From Chenopodium formosanum (Eukaryota > Streptophyta > Magnoliopsida > Caryophyllales > Amaranthaceae), in assembly GCA_024500155.1 (NCBI GenBank), contig CM044857.1:1118501-1182500 (forward strand): a stretch of DNA of 64,000 nt, given 5' to 3'. Position numbers and translations under genes: made by a program. Below the pieces are notes generated by a model. The model searched no databases. It saw only the letters and a program-made list of their open reading frames with translations, and was not told where the DNA came from. Below, one piece after another: positions 32,828 to 44,559 of this stretch. Numbering within the stretch: the first letter of the stretch is position 1; each line of letters begins with the position of its first letter.

Positions 32828-33726
32828 TGTACAATTTTTATGTGAAGCTGATATCAAGAAGGATATCAGTGATGAATGAAGAAGTATTCAGACAACATGT
32901 ATTGGAAAAGGCATCCTCCATTTAACAGAAAACCGTTAAATGAGACGGACAGCTCAAAACCGCTTCCGTGAAGATAATAGATATACAACCTGATCAGTTG
33001 TATACGTTAACTCACGAGGTTGCTGGTTCAAAATATAATACCGGCCAAATCAATTCGAGTATACGCCGATATGAGGCGTAGCTCAGAAAGTGATCGCCGA
33101 GAGGGTACCTAACTGGCTGAAACAGCAAAGCAGTAGGTGACCGATGTTATAATCGGAACCAACAACGAACGATTACTGCTCAGTGTACATAGCTCTAACA
33201 TGAACTATGTACACTGGGGGGGGGGGGGGTAAGGAGTGATGGATATTTGTGATATTTATAATACGCTGGTAACTTTTAAAAAAATAAAAAACCATCAGCT
33301 AATAGTCTGATATCTTTATAAGTTCACGATTGTTGAAAATTGTCAGATGTCAGACAAACCACCAGGTAAATCTTTATTTTTTGCAAACTATCTCTTACAT
33401 ATTATAATTTGCAAGGCAACAACACGGTTATCATAACATTGTGAAAACAAGCAAACTAGAAAGTGATAAGCAGAGACAACACAGTTACGATAAGGGGTAT
33501 AAAAATTTGCAGACAGTTAGCGGATAACGAAAACAAAAATAAGTTTACATGACAGATAAAGTTGACAATCGACAGGCATCACCACAAAAAAGGGGTATAT
33601 GCCAATAAAACAGCATTGTCAAAATAAATGTTAGCACATGCAAAAGACAATAAAAAAGGGTTACAGCAGGTAAGGCCCAATAATACAAGACCCACAAGAA
33701 GATGTCGGTGATGACTGCCCGCCCCT
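32828..33726. other. Spacer between pol and the antisense ORF
   Basis: Non-coding interior of the Tat element. It contains a hairpin and G-run at 33182-33229, described separately. The rest has no clear frame. Confidence 0.5.
33182..33229. other. Hairpin followed by a run of 14 G
   Basis: AGTGTACATAG (33182-33192) and CTATGTACACT (33205-33215) form a perfect 11-bp stem with a 12-base loop. A G14 run (33216-33229) follows at once. It lies at the midpoint between the converging sense gag-pol and the antisense ORF, so an RNA end-forming or insulating role is possible but unproven. Confidence 0.6.
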
Positions 33727-34383
33727 TCAAGATTGTGCATTCTCAGGCACTGGGGAGTCCAAGATGCTGGGATCTTTGGGGCCGTCATCAGCACTTGGCG
33801 CCAGGTTGTACAAATCCTCTTCAGAGAATAGCTGCGCCTCGAAGCCGGAAGGGGTCTTATAGGCTTCCTCGTTGAAAGCCTTTTCAACCTTGGCCCAATC
33901 ATCCTTTTTCCAACCGGCGACGTGGGCAACACATCTCTGGGCTGCCGTCCAACCTCCATCGAAACGATCTTGAAGCTTGGAGAAGAACTCATTGGAGGAT
34001 ATATAACGGCCAACCGCTCTCTGACAAATACCAGGTTTGTCGGCTTCCATTTTTTGAACCTTTTCTTCAAGGCTCTTAATTTTAACTCTGGCATCTCGGA
34101 GATCTTTTTCAACCGAGGGAAGGCGCTCAATGGCCTTATTCTTCTCGGAGATCTGAGTCTTCAGACTCTGCACCTCTAGCTCGAGACTGGCGACCCTCTC
34201 AACCTTAATCTTCAGCTCCGACATCTCCCTGTCATCTTTTTCCTTTATCTTCTTCAAATCATCCAAGGCTCTTTCAGCATTGCTGATGATTTCCTACATG
34301 GCACTTTGGCTGGAAGAGACCTGATGATGTTTCTCCTGATAGTAACGGTACATCTCAACCAGTTCAGTACCAGACATGACGGC
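33727..34383 (-). pseudogene. Antisense ORF exon 3, coiled-coil, with an in-frame stop
   Basis: An acceptor (TTTTTTAG) at 34384-34385 starts the exon with AVMSGTELVEMYRYYQEKHH. A TAG at 34294-34296 interrupts it. The same frame then runs ALDDLKKIKEKDDREMSELK, a long heptad-like coiled coil (LEVQSLKTQISEKNKAIE), FDGGWTAAQRCVAHVAGWK and an acidic end, stopping at 33727-33729. It looks like the C-terminal helical part of the antisense protein. The stop may truncate the product by about 190 residues. Confidence 0.6.
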
Positions 34384-34475
34384 CTAAAAAAAAGTAAAAA
34401 GTAAATAAAAGTTAAGAATTAAACGAACATGACAAAGATGAGAACAAAATATAAAAAAGGTCACGTGCTCAGTAC

Positions 34476-35188
34476 CTTCATCATGTTATGCATATGAGTA
34501 GCAGCAAGGGGGCCGATTGGGCCAGCAGGTCTGTCCATCGGCAGAGTAAGGTTGCTCAAAAGTCGGTAACCGAGATTCCCACCTTGTATTGGGTCATCGG
34601 TAATCATAGATTCATTCCGGCCGACATCCATATCAGGTTGCCAACGGTCTCCGGAATGGCCAGCAGGGACAGCGAACCCCTTCAAAACTTCATCTGGAAA
34701 CCTTCCAGAGACTCGTTCAATCCATTGGTTGGACCGATAAGTCAGGGCCGGAATGCTGGAATCTGACCCAACCGTAGGAGCAATTGTGGTGGTCGCCTGA
34801 GGTTGACGAGGGGATTCGACAGAAGTGAGATCTTCGATCTCAACACCCTGAATAACCTTCTTCACAATAGCCTCAGGGCTCTTAGCTTTGTTGATGGGTG
34901 GGGTCTTCTCGGACTCCGATTGGTCCTTCTTCTTCCCACCACGCCCTTCAGGTTGTCTAGGGCTGGAGATCACAATTCCACCTCGTCGATTGGCCAGGGA
35001 TGTCGTCTTTCTCTTCTTGGCGTTGTCATCAGCCATGATCTCAGCTCTTCTCTTAGCACTGATAGTTGGAGCGCGGCCGCAAACGGTAGCAAGAGTGTCG
35101 TAGGGGCTTGAAGCTTTAGGGCAACGTCTGACAACTCTTTTCCCGTCGGAAGATAAGCCGAGTTGCTTATTGTCCAACTTGTCAATAC
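34476..35188 (-). CDS. Antisense ORF exon 2
   Basis: Starts after an acceptor (TTTTCAG) at 35188, joins exon 1 in frame through DNYGIDKLDNKQLGL and ends at the donor ATGAAG|GTACTG at 34476. It is rich in Lys, Arg, Ser and Pro (KRRAEIMADDNAKKRKT, SPRQPEGRGGKKKDQ) with a likely nuclear localisation signal. Its end (IGPLAATHMHNMMK) precedes exon 3. I recognise no catalytic domain. The splice sites keep the frame, which supports a real spliced gene. Confidence 0.65.
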
Positions 35189-35308
35189 CTGAAAATAAGG
35201 AATGTAATTACAATCAATTAGGTACAGATAATTTAATAAAAAAAAATAAAAAAAATAAAAATAAAAAAAGAAAAAGAAGGAAGAGAAATTCAATAAAATA
35301 AACAGTAC

Positions 35309-36779
35309 CATAATTGTCAGTCCAACAGAGACCGACACGAGATAACGGCGCGTTGCCCAGAATGTAACTTACATTCGGCACCCACACCTTAGGAACTATA
35401 CGAACCTTGCCGTCACCTTCATCAAATTCTGAGACATCAAAATGATTGACGGCTCTCTCTTCGTGCTTACCAAGATCCCTCTCGGGGATTGAATCAAAAC
35501 GAGGATGAGGCTGGTAAAAAGTTCTTCTTAGAGGAAATTCCTCAGGAACCGACATGAAAAAGAACCTCACTTGCCAGCCCTTACAACTTGTCAATTTGGG
35601 GTGGACGGTATATTTGCGAGGTTGGGTATACAAGGACCACCACCCATCTGACTGACCATCTCTCTTCAAAGTAATCAGTCGTCTAAAAACGTTAAGGGTT
35701 AGGGGATAGTTTCGATATAGCATGACCCAGATGGTGGCAATAACGGCCCGTATGGTAGGAGGAGTAACCTGAACTAAACAGACATTCCAGGCTTTTAGGA
35801 TTTTTGCCACAAAGGGGTGTAGGGGAAAGCGAAGGCCGAAGTCTAAATGCTTCATATAAACGGCCACGGAACCTGCTGGACAATCTAATACTGAGGCTCC
35901 AGAAGGGGGAACTGACAGCTCATACCCGTCAGGTAAGTTGAAGAATTTCTTAGCACGGCGGCAGTAATCTTTTTCAATTGCCGTTTTCCTAAAATCATCA
36001 CTTATTTTCGCCTTGGCCACTTTTCCATCTCTGGCAAGGGTAATAGGTTGTCGGAATTCAGCTCCGTCAGTCTCGGAGTTATAGCCCTCGTCCAGATTCT
36101 CTTCCTGGATAACCTCTGCCGTCAAGTCAACAATGTCATCCCTACTCTCATTGTTGATACTGTCTTCTTGAGTCTCGTCATCTCCTAAAACCGAGTTGAC
36201 GGCTGAATCATGAACTGGGGATGACGGACCCTCCTGAGGGTTCGCAGGGATATCAGCCACTGGTTCTTCTTCGGAAGAACTTACAACCTGACCTTGCCCA
36301 GGTCTTTTGCTGGATTCTGCTGCCTTAGCGGCCTCAGCTGCCTTAGCTGCTTTGGCGGCCTCAGCAGCTTCACGGGCAGCAGCACGAGGCTGATAACTGG
36401 TTCTCTTTACCCTTGGCATGGTGTTTATACCTATATTGCCAACGTTAGTGCCGTATTGATTAAAATAGCGTTTCCCAGCAAAGCTGCGTAAGTGATAACG
36501 AACACTAACAGGCTCAACGTTAAGAATTTCGGTATCGGCAGGGATATCAGGGTTAGTAGGGTGAAAAGCACTTTCACGGTGAGCAATGGTCCTATGTATC
36601 ATAAAAGCGCGTTTCTCTTCTTCAGAAGATAACGTCTCAAATGGATAATCAATATTATCAGAAAGGGAAGATGAATTATCCCGATTACTACCAGTTTCTT
36701 TGCCTAGGGATTGCCTAATTAAACGATGCCTAGCAGTACTAAGGTTAGGGAAATTCTCTTCGACACTATCTTCAGACAT
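35309..36779 (-). CDS. Antisense ORF exon 1 with a Transposase_28-like domain
   Basis: ATG at 36779 on the minus strand, 490 codons to a donor at 35309/35308 (TTATG|GTACTG). The first 270 residues are acidic and disordered and include an Ala-Lys repeat (AAEAAKAAKAAEAAKAAE). From about residue 285, NLPDGYELSVPPSGASV, VAVYMKHLDFGLRFPLHPF, TPPTIRAVIATIWVM and KGWQVRFFFM match the pattern I know for Pfam Transposase_28 (PF04195, putative gypsy-type transposon). That domain is found in antisense genes of Tat elements. Its job is unknown. The start lies about 460 bp from the tandem array and 1.36 kb from the 3' LTR. Confidence 0.75.
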
Positions 36780-37160
36780 TTAGTTCAAAAATGAGAAAAT
36801 AAAACAAACATGCAAAATTAAGGGGTTAAGGAACAGCAATACCTTCGACAAAAGTCGCTGATACGATGAACTTAAACTGAGAAGTGACGAAGAAGAAAAG
36901 CACGCCGAATATACTAAGAAGCGTAGACCGAAATCGGGAAGAGTCAGAAAAGTAGACTCTTTGCTGAAAAACAATTTAGACGGAGAAAAAGCTTTGGAAA
37001 GATGAAAAGTGAAATGAAAAATGGTGGAATTTTTGATCTAAAAGGAAAAACTGAAGAGTCAGTTGAGGTGAAAGGCAGTTCAGAAATCCAACGGCCCTGA
37101 ATCGACAATCAATTTCAAAAAATGACGGTAGGATTTACGACACGTGTATTAATTTTCCCG

Positions 37161-37211
<51 letters not shown>

Positions 37212-37238
37212 GGTTACGCTTCCATATTGTAATACGTG
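36780..37238. other. Upstream region of the antisense ORF, with poly-A tract
   Basis: Presumed promoter and leader of the antisense gene on the minus strand. An A-run of about 45 bases occupies 37165-37209. No TATA box was identified with confidence. Confidence 0.45.
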
Positions 37239-37606
37239 GACCTTGTCTGCTATCGGCTTCCAAGGTCACTTGGGGGGAAAACGGAGTTTTTTGCTCCCAG
37301 GTGTTTCATAACAAGTAGACCTTGTCTGCTATCGGCATACAAGGTCACTTGGGGGGAAAACGGAGTTTTTCGCTCCCAGGTGTTTCATAACAAGTAGACC
37401 TTGTCTGCTATCGGCATACAAGGTCACTTGGGGGGGAAAACGGAGTTTTTCGCTCCCAGGTGTTTCATAACAAGTAGACCTTGTCTGCTATCGGCATACA
37501 AGGTCACTTGGGGGGGAAAACGGAGTTTTTCGCTCCCAGGTATTTCATAACTAGGTATTTAGTAACAAGTAGACCTTGTCTGCTATCGGCATACAAGGTC
37601 ACTTGG
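37239..37606. repeat. 79-bp tandem array in the Tat element
   Basis: Units start with GACCTTGTCTGCTATCGGC at 37239, 37318, 37397, 37477 and 37572, giving periods of 79, 79, 80 and 95. The last full unit carries an extra piece (TAGGTATTTAGTAACAA). Each contains a G-run of 6-7 bases, whose length accounts for the 79 versus 80. The array lies between the antisense ORF and the 3' LTR. Confidence 0.9.
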
Positions 37607-38141
37607 CGGAGGAAGAACGGTTAAAAGCCAATAATAATGCAAATATAATAATGAAAATGGATACAGTGCAGGGTTATAGTACAAAGATTGTCTAAGCCAA
37701 TAATAATGCAAATGGATACAGTACAGGGTTATCTATAGTACAAAGATTGTCTTCTTACAAAAGTAAAATAATAATTAAAGTAATAAATAAGAATAAATCT
37801 TCTCAGCAAAAGAATATAGAGCTTAAAAGAATATAGAAGCCAATCTTCTCAGCAAAAGATGTGAGTCTCTGAGATATTCTCAAGCTTCGTCTGATAATGT
37901 GTCTGAGTATAAGCCAAGCGGGTATAACAAACTGCGGCAACGGCAAGGTCAGTAATAAAGTTTTGTTAACGTGCAGTGCGTGACAGAATACAAGAAATGT
38001 TGTCACATGAAATTTCCAACATAAGGTGAAATTTGAGGAATGAGAGGTGGAACCCAAAGTTTGTCTAGTTAGGTTAGGTTGTTGCCTACATTAACTGAGA
38101 ACGATGACGTTTGATCATGCGTCCTCACTTGGAGGGCTAAC
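37607..38141. other. Tat element sequence before the 3' LTR
   Basis: Non-coding. A duplicated motif (AAGCCAATAATAATGCAAAT) occurs at about 37626 and 37695. The stretch in front of the LTR (ACTTGGAGGGCTAAC) is only partly purine-rich and may be the polypurine tract. Confidence 0.4.
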
Positions 38142-38583
38142 TGTATGGGATGATATCTGACTGTGACCGATATCTTGTGAAAGCACGTGACCAAACCCTG
38201 AACAATTGTGAGAGGATGCCGGTATGACCCAGAAGGAAGACATGTCGGCTTGTCGGAATTCAACACGTGGCAGCAGAAGCTCGACACTTGGCACAGAAGG
38301 TACTGCATGGATGAGAGCCACCTGTCAAGGTAGGCCATTATAAATAGTAGGTAAGACCTCATTAATGAGGGCATGAATTACACATTCTCTCTCTCTCTCT
38401 ACTTTCTCTCTCTTACTTATCTATTTCTCTTAAACACTTTCTGACTTTGTCATCGGAGTGGTTATCCCCGGACCACCCCGGGGTTAGCTAACTTCTTCTC
38501 ATTGTGTAGGTTCTCAGCTTGCCGATAGGAGTATCAGGATCTCAGATCCGAATTCTTGGGGAAGTTAGGTTCAGACATAAACA
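38142..38583 (+). repeat. 3' LTR of the Tat element
   Basis: Matches the 5' LTR over all 442 bp apart from one base near the right end (G in the 5' copy, T here). Followed by the target duplication CATCT. Confidence 0.9.
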
Positions 38584-38588
38584 CATCT

Positions 38589-38952
38589 AATCCAATTCAA
38601 AATCTCTAATGATCTCAATTAATATAAACTTAAATTTAATAAAATGGATCTAATTAATAATTATGTGAAAACTGTAGCAAATCAATTGAATAGTAGCAAA
38701 TACATGGCATAAATAAACAAAAAAACAGACCTTGATCTCAACGATGATTAGAATTTCAGCAGATTCCTCCATTATCGTTGTAATGATCTATCTGTATCTG
38801 AGAGTGACCCATACCATACCATACCAAAAGCCATCCATCAGCCATCGGATGCGACATTCTCAAAGTCCATAGACAGCGAAAATGCAACATCTAATAGCAG
38901 AAATAGCAATCGACTTTGAGCCACATTACACGTTTGCAATCAACCTAAACAA
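38589..38952. other. Host DNA between two retrotransposons
   Basis: The only unique sequence between the Tat and copia elements. On the minus strand MEESAEILIIVEIK ends at a GT near 38730 and could be a first-exon scrap, but nothing supports it further. Confidence 0.4.
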
Positions 38953-38957
38953 TTAAC

Positions 38958-39743
38958 TGAAGGAATTATGTCTTCGATAAGTGCAATTACTAGATATATC
39001 AAGGATCACTATTATGGAGATAATAAGTTCATTCTATTGGGGCGTCATCCTCTATTGCTAGACTATGAGAGATGATCTTTGGGCTAGTCAAATGGTCCAA
39101 AGCCCTTTAGAATGGATCCTATATTGGTCACACACAAGGGTATTGGGTTAAGCAAGTAAGAGGCCCATTAATGGGCCTCATGAGCAATTAACTAATCATG
39201 AATTGGATTGGGCTAGCATAGTTGGATTGGAATTAGGTTTTGGGCTTTTGACCTGGGCTCTTATTTAGAGATGAGATCTATAAATAAGATCCATGCCTAG
39301 GGTTTGTAAGAAGCAGTCATAATTTACACACTGTGAATTTTGACATCAAGGCAACCAATCCCAAAACCCTAATCCTCTCTCCAACTCACGGCCCTCATCC
39401 TCCCCTCACGTCCGTACGGCCAGCCACCCCTTGGTGGCGCGTGTGGTGGTTATCGTGGTGGTTCTTGGTTAGTATGTCTCTCCTCTCCGTTGAAGGTTGA
39501 TTGAAGCGTTCAGTCACGACTAACTAGCATTAGTGGAGGTCTTAATCTGTGCCCGTGGACCAAGTAGAGGAATCACGCTTGGGGTTCTTTATCTCCCTTT
39601 GTTCTTGCTCGATCGCACGTGGAATCACGCTTCAAAGGTACAATTATTTGTGCTTTATGTGTTATGCATTAGATCCTTGGATTAGGTACTGTATGAATAT
39701 GATTCATGTTATTTCCGCTGCGTAGTACCTATAAACTCCTACA
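38958..39743 (+). repeat. 5' LTR of the copia element
   Basis: Begins TGAAGGAATTATG and ends AAACTCCTACA. It contains a 20-bp perfect palindrome at 39160-39179 and a TATA box TATAAATA at 39279-39286. Confidence 0.9.
39160..39179. promoter_or_regulatory. Palindromic GGCCCA/TGGGCC element in the copia LTR
   Basis: GAGGCCCATTAATGGGCCTC is its own reverse complement. It joins two plant site-II (TGGGCC) motifs, known binding sites of TCP factors, head to head about 100 bp upstream of the LTR TATA box. The 3' LTR has the same sequence at 46605-46624. Confidence 0.6.
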
Positions 39744-40274
39744 GTGGTATCAGTTAGCCTATTGCATTTACGCATATTGCCAATAATTCTTTGATAATCC
39801 ACAATTTTAATTCAATTAGGAGGGAGAATATTTAATTATGGTACGATTATTATATTTAATGTGATTAAACTTTTGGAATAGATTAAATGCGATTTAATTA
39901 TGCTCAAATAGCCATAAAGAGGACCGAATTTATGCCCTAATATGTTCGAATTTTTCGAACACCCTAACCCTAATTTTCGAATAATTTCAAAATTTATAGC
40001 CCTAAAATATGATTTTTGTGCTTGATTTTGATTTAATTCGATTTGTTTTATGTTTCATATTTTTAATTGGGTTGATTTATGCATAAAAATGTTTTATGTA
40101 TGATGATAGATTTAATTTTAAAAGTTATAATTAAATTGGAATTAATTTTATGATGAACCCTAATTTTTAAAATTGAATGTGATTTAATTTTAATCTTATG
40201 GACTAATTTAATTTAATTATGATAAATGTTGTTTTAATTAAATTAAAAACACAAAAAAAAAAAAAATTATTTAA

Positions 40275-40530
40275 GGTCGGCAACCGCGGCTGGGTGGCGC
40301 AGCCACGGCGGCTGCCGACCAGGCGGTGGTCCAAGAGGGAGGGGAAGGGAGGGCGGCGGTCTTGGTGGCTGGGGCAGCAGCTGTGCAAGCGTTGCACGCT
40401 GCTGCCGTGGCTGCCTCTGCTGCTGGTTGCTGCTGCCTTGCGGCAGTGGCTACTGTGAAGCGGCCAGCCACCGTGGCTAGCTCCGGCTAGCCAACCACGG
40501 TGGCCAGCAACCGTGCAGTCACGGTTTTTC
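40275..40530. other. GC-rich block with large inverted repeat
   Basis: A GC-rich island in AT-rich DNA. GGCCAGCCACCGTGGCTAGC and GCTAGCCAACCACGGTGGCC near 40459-40506 pair with a four-base loop. Frames on both strands give Ala-rich and Arg-rich proteins without a family pattern, so I treat it as non-coding. Confidence 0.5.
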
Positions 40531-43199
40531 AAAAAAAAAAATAGTTTTTGAAAATTTATTTCAGGATAATTATGAATTATTTTGGGATAAAATCAGTTTT
40601 ATTTTGGATAAGTTAAAATATTTTGAAAATATGATCTTTTATTTTAAAAGATAAAATTGGTTTTATTTGGATAAAATATTTTATTTTAGGATAAAATCAA
40701 ATATTCAAAAGTTGTTATATTTGATATTATCCATATTTAAGTTGTTAAATTGGTAATTATCCTAAATTAAAGTGGTTAATTTTGGATAAGATTTGTTAGG
40801 ATATTCTGAGCATATTCCAAAAGGATAATAATTGATTTAAATAATGTGATTATCCCATAATTATTTTTGGATATAATTGATTTAAAATATTGTGATTGGC
40901 TAGTAATTAGGATAGAATTTCCTAACTTTGTTAGGATAATCTTTGAGGATAAATATGATTTATCTTTTAGGATTAAAATAAGATTTGATTCTATCTCATG
41001 ACTAATTTAGAATATATGATATTTTATTGATGATCATGAATAATATATGATATTATCTAATTACATTAATTAAAATATGAGATATTTAGATGCCATGTTT
41101 CCTTAATTGTGAACATTCGATGTTGTAGTTTAGGAAAGCATGATGAGTGATTTATTATGTGGCAATTTTATAATATATGATGTTGTTTATTGCTATATAA
41201 TGACTAGTATGGCCCAGTAGATTGCTAAATACGATCTGCGCATCGTGATGTATTTTTGTAATCTTAGTACGGTCTACGAACCGATAAAGTATTTTGTAAT
41301 TTTATTTTATTTTATTTAAGTCGTAGATAGAATAGAGTAGAATTACAGGTTGCAGTTAATCCAAGAAGCCCGTGAAGTGAAGGCCCAAAGGAGCAAGGTG
41401 GATGCGATCCATGATGATTCAAGTGGGAGAATTTGCTTTATTAGTTTTCTTAGGATTAGGGGCCATGCTATGTCTTATTTATGCATTCAGTATTTTATGC
41501 ATGTTAGATTTGATTGATGTTTTGTGATGATGCGCTAGAGTTCACTATTTAATCACAACATAATAAATCTAGATCCCAGTAATATTGATGCAGTTTTTCC
41601 AATTAAAAACCCGACGAAAACCTTGATCGTTTATGATGGGTCGGCCTCAGCAGAACATCATAATATATCTTGGGGAAGTGGGGGTAGGACCGCATATCTA
41701 CACTTTTAATTGGTTATATTCAACAAGGTTACCTAAAGCGTTTAGAACCTTGAAGCTAAGAGTAATAATTAAACATGTGATGCTTAATTATTCAACCAAG
41801 AATTACAAGAGTTGTAATCAGTAAAGAGTTTACTCACCTTGAAAATGTAATGGTTGATGGCAGGGCCTCAGTCCGGTCAATTATTGCACAAATAAAGGAT
41901 ATTGGAATCACTTAATTCAAGTTGGGATCACTTAAATTGAATAGAGTGCTTTAAAGTTACCAATTTAATTCACTTTTGGTACTTTAAATTTAATAAACAT
42001 AATTGAATTTTGCGTTTACTTGTAAGTAACATATCGTTCTAATTTTATTTTTTATATATAATCTCCTCGATTGAAAATAAAGTTGAGAAACGTTCTCAAA
42101 AAGTTTAAAAGATAATCCATAAACCTATATTCCAATTTTGCTAAGGTGATTCTAAAAGGCAAGTTTTAGAAATTCATGTTACATGTCTAAGGTTGGTTTT
42201 ATTCAAAATCTTTGAGTAAAATAACAACACATCTTCATTTTGAAAAATGTTTCAAGGGATATAATGAGATGAGAGGTACAATCCCTCAAAAGACAAGTGT
42301 ACAAGTCCAATAAAATCTCTTATCTTCAATATGATTGAATATAAGAAAGTGATTAGAAATCTCTATGATCAAAAGTTGATCAAATAACAGTATTCTTCAT
42401 CTACTTTATATAGAGTTTAATACTTGATTAAACTCAAATATAAATAATGATAGAATAAACTTAGCAGAATCATGAAAAGGGCTTAAACAAGTTAAGCAAA
42501 GTATCATTTTGAACCTAAGAGAAATGTTCTAAGTGGCTCAAAGGGAAAGGTTTAGGAATATATGAGGATTGCATTAAGATGTTATAGGCCAAGAAATGCA
42601 AACAAGTTGCTTCTTCTCAAACCTAAAACTACTTACATGCTAAAAGTTGTTATGAACAACAAATGTTTCAAATTAAATGGACCAATTCCAATTGATTAGA
42701 TACTACCTCATATAGTTGGAAGGTAAAAGAATGGAAATGTTCCAATTTAAGAATTATATTATAGAAATTGATTTAGCATATTGCTACTTCTTGGACATAT
42801 GATGTCTTGTTTAGATCACTCATTGCACAATGTGATTGAACTAAAGGAAGAAGTTATTGCTAAAGGAGAAATAAATCTACAAGTTTGGAAGCAAAAGTTG
42901 CAACTTTACAAGTAGAACCAGTATTTCACCACTAATAAATTGGCTAGAATTAAATAAATGTTATTCATTCTTGCCATTATCAAAACACCATTCAATGATT
43001 AGTAATGACTAAACATCGAAGATTCAAAACATGGAATAAATGTTATTCTATGCTTCATTGAGTCATAATGTGTTTTGAATTGCTAAATAGGTTTAAAGTT
43101 ATATATGATAGAAAATAGTTAAACCATTTCTATATATAAGTTGTCTCTAAACATGTCAATTAATTCGAATGAAAATGAAAATTGCATGCGGAAGATCCA

Positions 43200-43340
43200 A
43201 AGGGATGGACTTTCAATATCATTAGATTATGAATCCATTGATATATGTAATTATCATTCTAATTTGAAAATTATGACTAAGTCACCATTTAGAGAAATGA
43301 TGATGAGAACTTAAGGTCGAATACATATTGATGTAAGAAA
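43200..43340 (+). pseudogene. Copia integrase N-terminal relic
   Basis: The plus strand reads LDYESIDICNYHSNLKIMTK, then SPF and, after a stop, GRIHIDVRKPK. This follows the copia pattern around C-x-x-C, GKMTKxPF and L-x-x-IH-x-DVCGP at the join of zinc finger and catalytic core. Cysteines and frame are partly lost. Confidence 0.6.
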
Positions 43341-44559
43341 ACCAAAGGTTCAAAGGCTAGAGACGGACAATGAAACTTCATTAGTGATACGATCACTATT
43401 TATGCTTAGTTGAAGCATGGAAGTGAAAATTTTGAAAAGTTCAAAATTTTCAGTATGAAGTTCAGTATCAACTTGACAAGATAATGATTACACTACAATA
43501 TGATTGTAATTGTGAAAATTTTAAGTCGAGACATGTATTGGCAACACATTCAAAGTATTGTGATATGATCGTAATAATGAGAATTTAAGCCAAGACATTG
43601 ATAAACATCCAAGAAAACGGATAAACATCCAAGGAAGCTATCAATCTATATGAGATATATTTTGATAATGGATGTAAATTACCTATCTTCCAACCATTGT
43701 TCAAGGGATATACTTTTAAGATAAGCTACAAAACTAAACATACTACACAGGTCAAATCAAAATGTAGCAAAGACTTCATATGTGATATGGATGAGAAAAG
43801 TTCTTATAAAGTCTTTCTACAAAATAAGGAATAAAAGTTGTATTAAACGTTTAATGCACTATCTATCCCTATATAGAGCACGGGGTACTACAACACAACC
43901 ATACTTAGCACAAAATGTTTGTTGCTCAAGTAGGTGCCCTTATGGAAATTGTTCCAAAACAAGTGGGAGTAGTATAAAACTCGAAAGAGTTCGAGAAAAA
44001 GCAACAAACAAACATGGTTCAAAACCATGGTTGGTTCACCCTATGCTAAATATGCCTCCTCAAAAGGCAAGTGGGAGTATAAGAATCTCGAAAAGTTCGA
44101 GAGCCTTGAAAGAGTTCAAGAAAAGTGATTTCGAAAATCTCGAAGAAATTTGAGAAGTTATCGAATAAAAGCAACAATATGAGCATGATTCACCTCATGT
44201 TACAAATGACAACGCATGGTCTCATTAAGTGTAATGGGATTAATAGCCATGTGTTGAAGGTAGTACATTCCAAGTACAAATCCTCTATTGTCGTTTCTCA
44301 TTGAAAGCTAAACAAAGTTGTTGTATGAGTTTCAATTGTTGCATAAAAACCCACAGTGATGACTAGCATATGTAAAACTTAGCCAAAGAAATATGATTTC
44401 ATATTGACTAAGAGTTCTAAAACATTTATTTTGGAACATGATGATTATGCAAGTAATAAAGATGATTTGACAAGTTATAACTCCAAGTGGTTTAAAACCA
44501 TGAAATCTGAAATAGATTCTAAATCTGTAAGCAAGCGTATGACACTTGAATGATTTGCC

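Larger units (their letters stand above)
26881..38583 (+). mobile_element. Tat-lineage Ty3/gypsy retrotransposon with an antisense ORF, 11.7 kb
   Basis: Two 442-bp LTRs (26881-27322 and 38142-38583) differ at one base by eye. They are flanked by the 5-bp duplication CATCT (26876-26880 and 38584-38588). Inside, in order, are a primer site, one gag-pol frame on the plus strand with a second archaeal-type RNase H, a hairpin and G-run, a three-exon minus-strand ORF, a poly-A tract and a 79-bp tandem array. The second RNase H and the antisense ORF next to the 3' LTR are features of the Tat lineage (Retand, Grande and Ogre relatives). The insertion is very young, but the copy has a stop at 32480, an altered integrase residue and a stop in the antisense ORF. 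Confidence 0.9.

Noticed and set aside
34488..35111. Plus-strand frames opposite the antisense ORF
   Set aside because: Shadows of exon 2; the minus-strand frame has matching splice sites and biased composition.
36294..36491. Cys/Gly/Ser-rich plus-strand frame
   Set aside because: Complement of the Ala-Lys repeat of the antisense ORF.
40203..40532. Ala- and Arg-rich frames on both strands
   Set aside because: Caused by the GC-rich foldback block; open frames on both strands with no family pattern.
43782..44153. 123-codon plus-strand frame
   Set aside because: Part of the decayed copia interior; no recognisable gag or pol motif in this frame.
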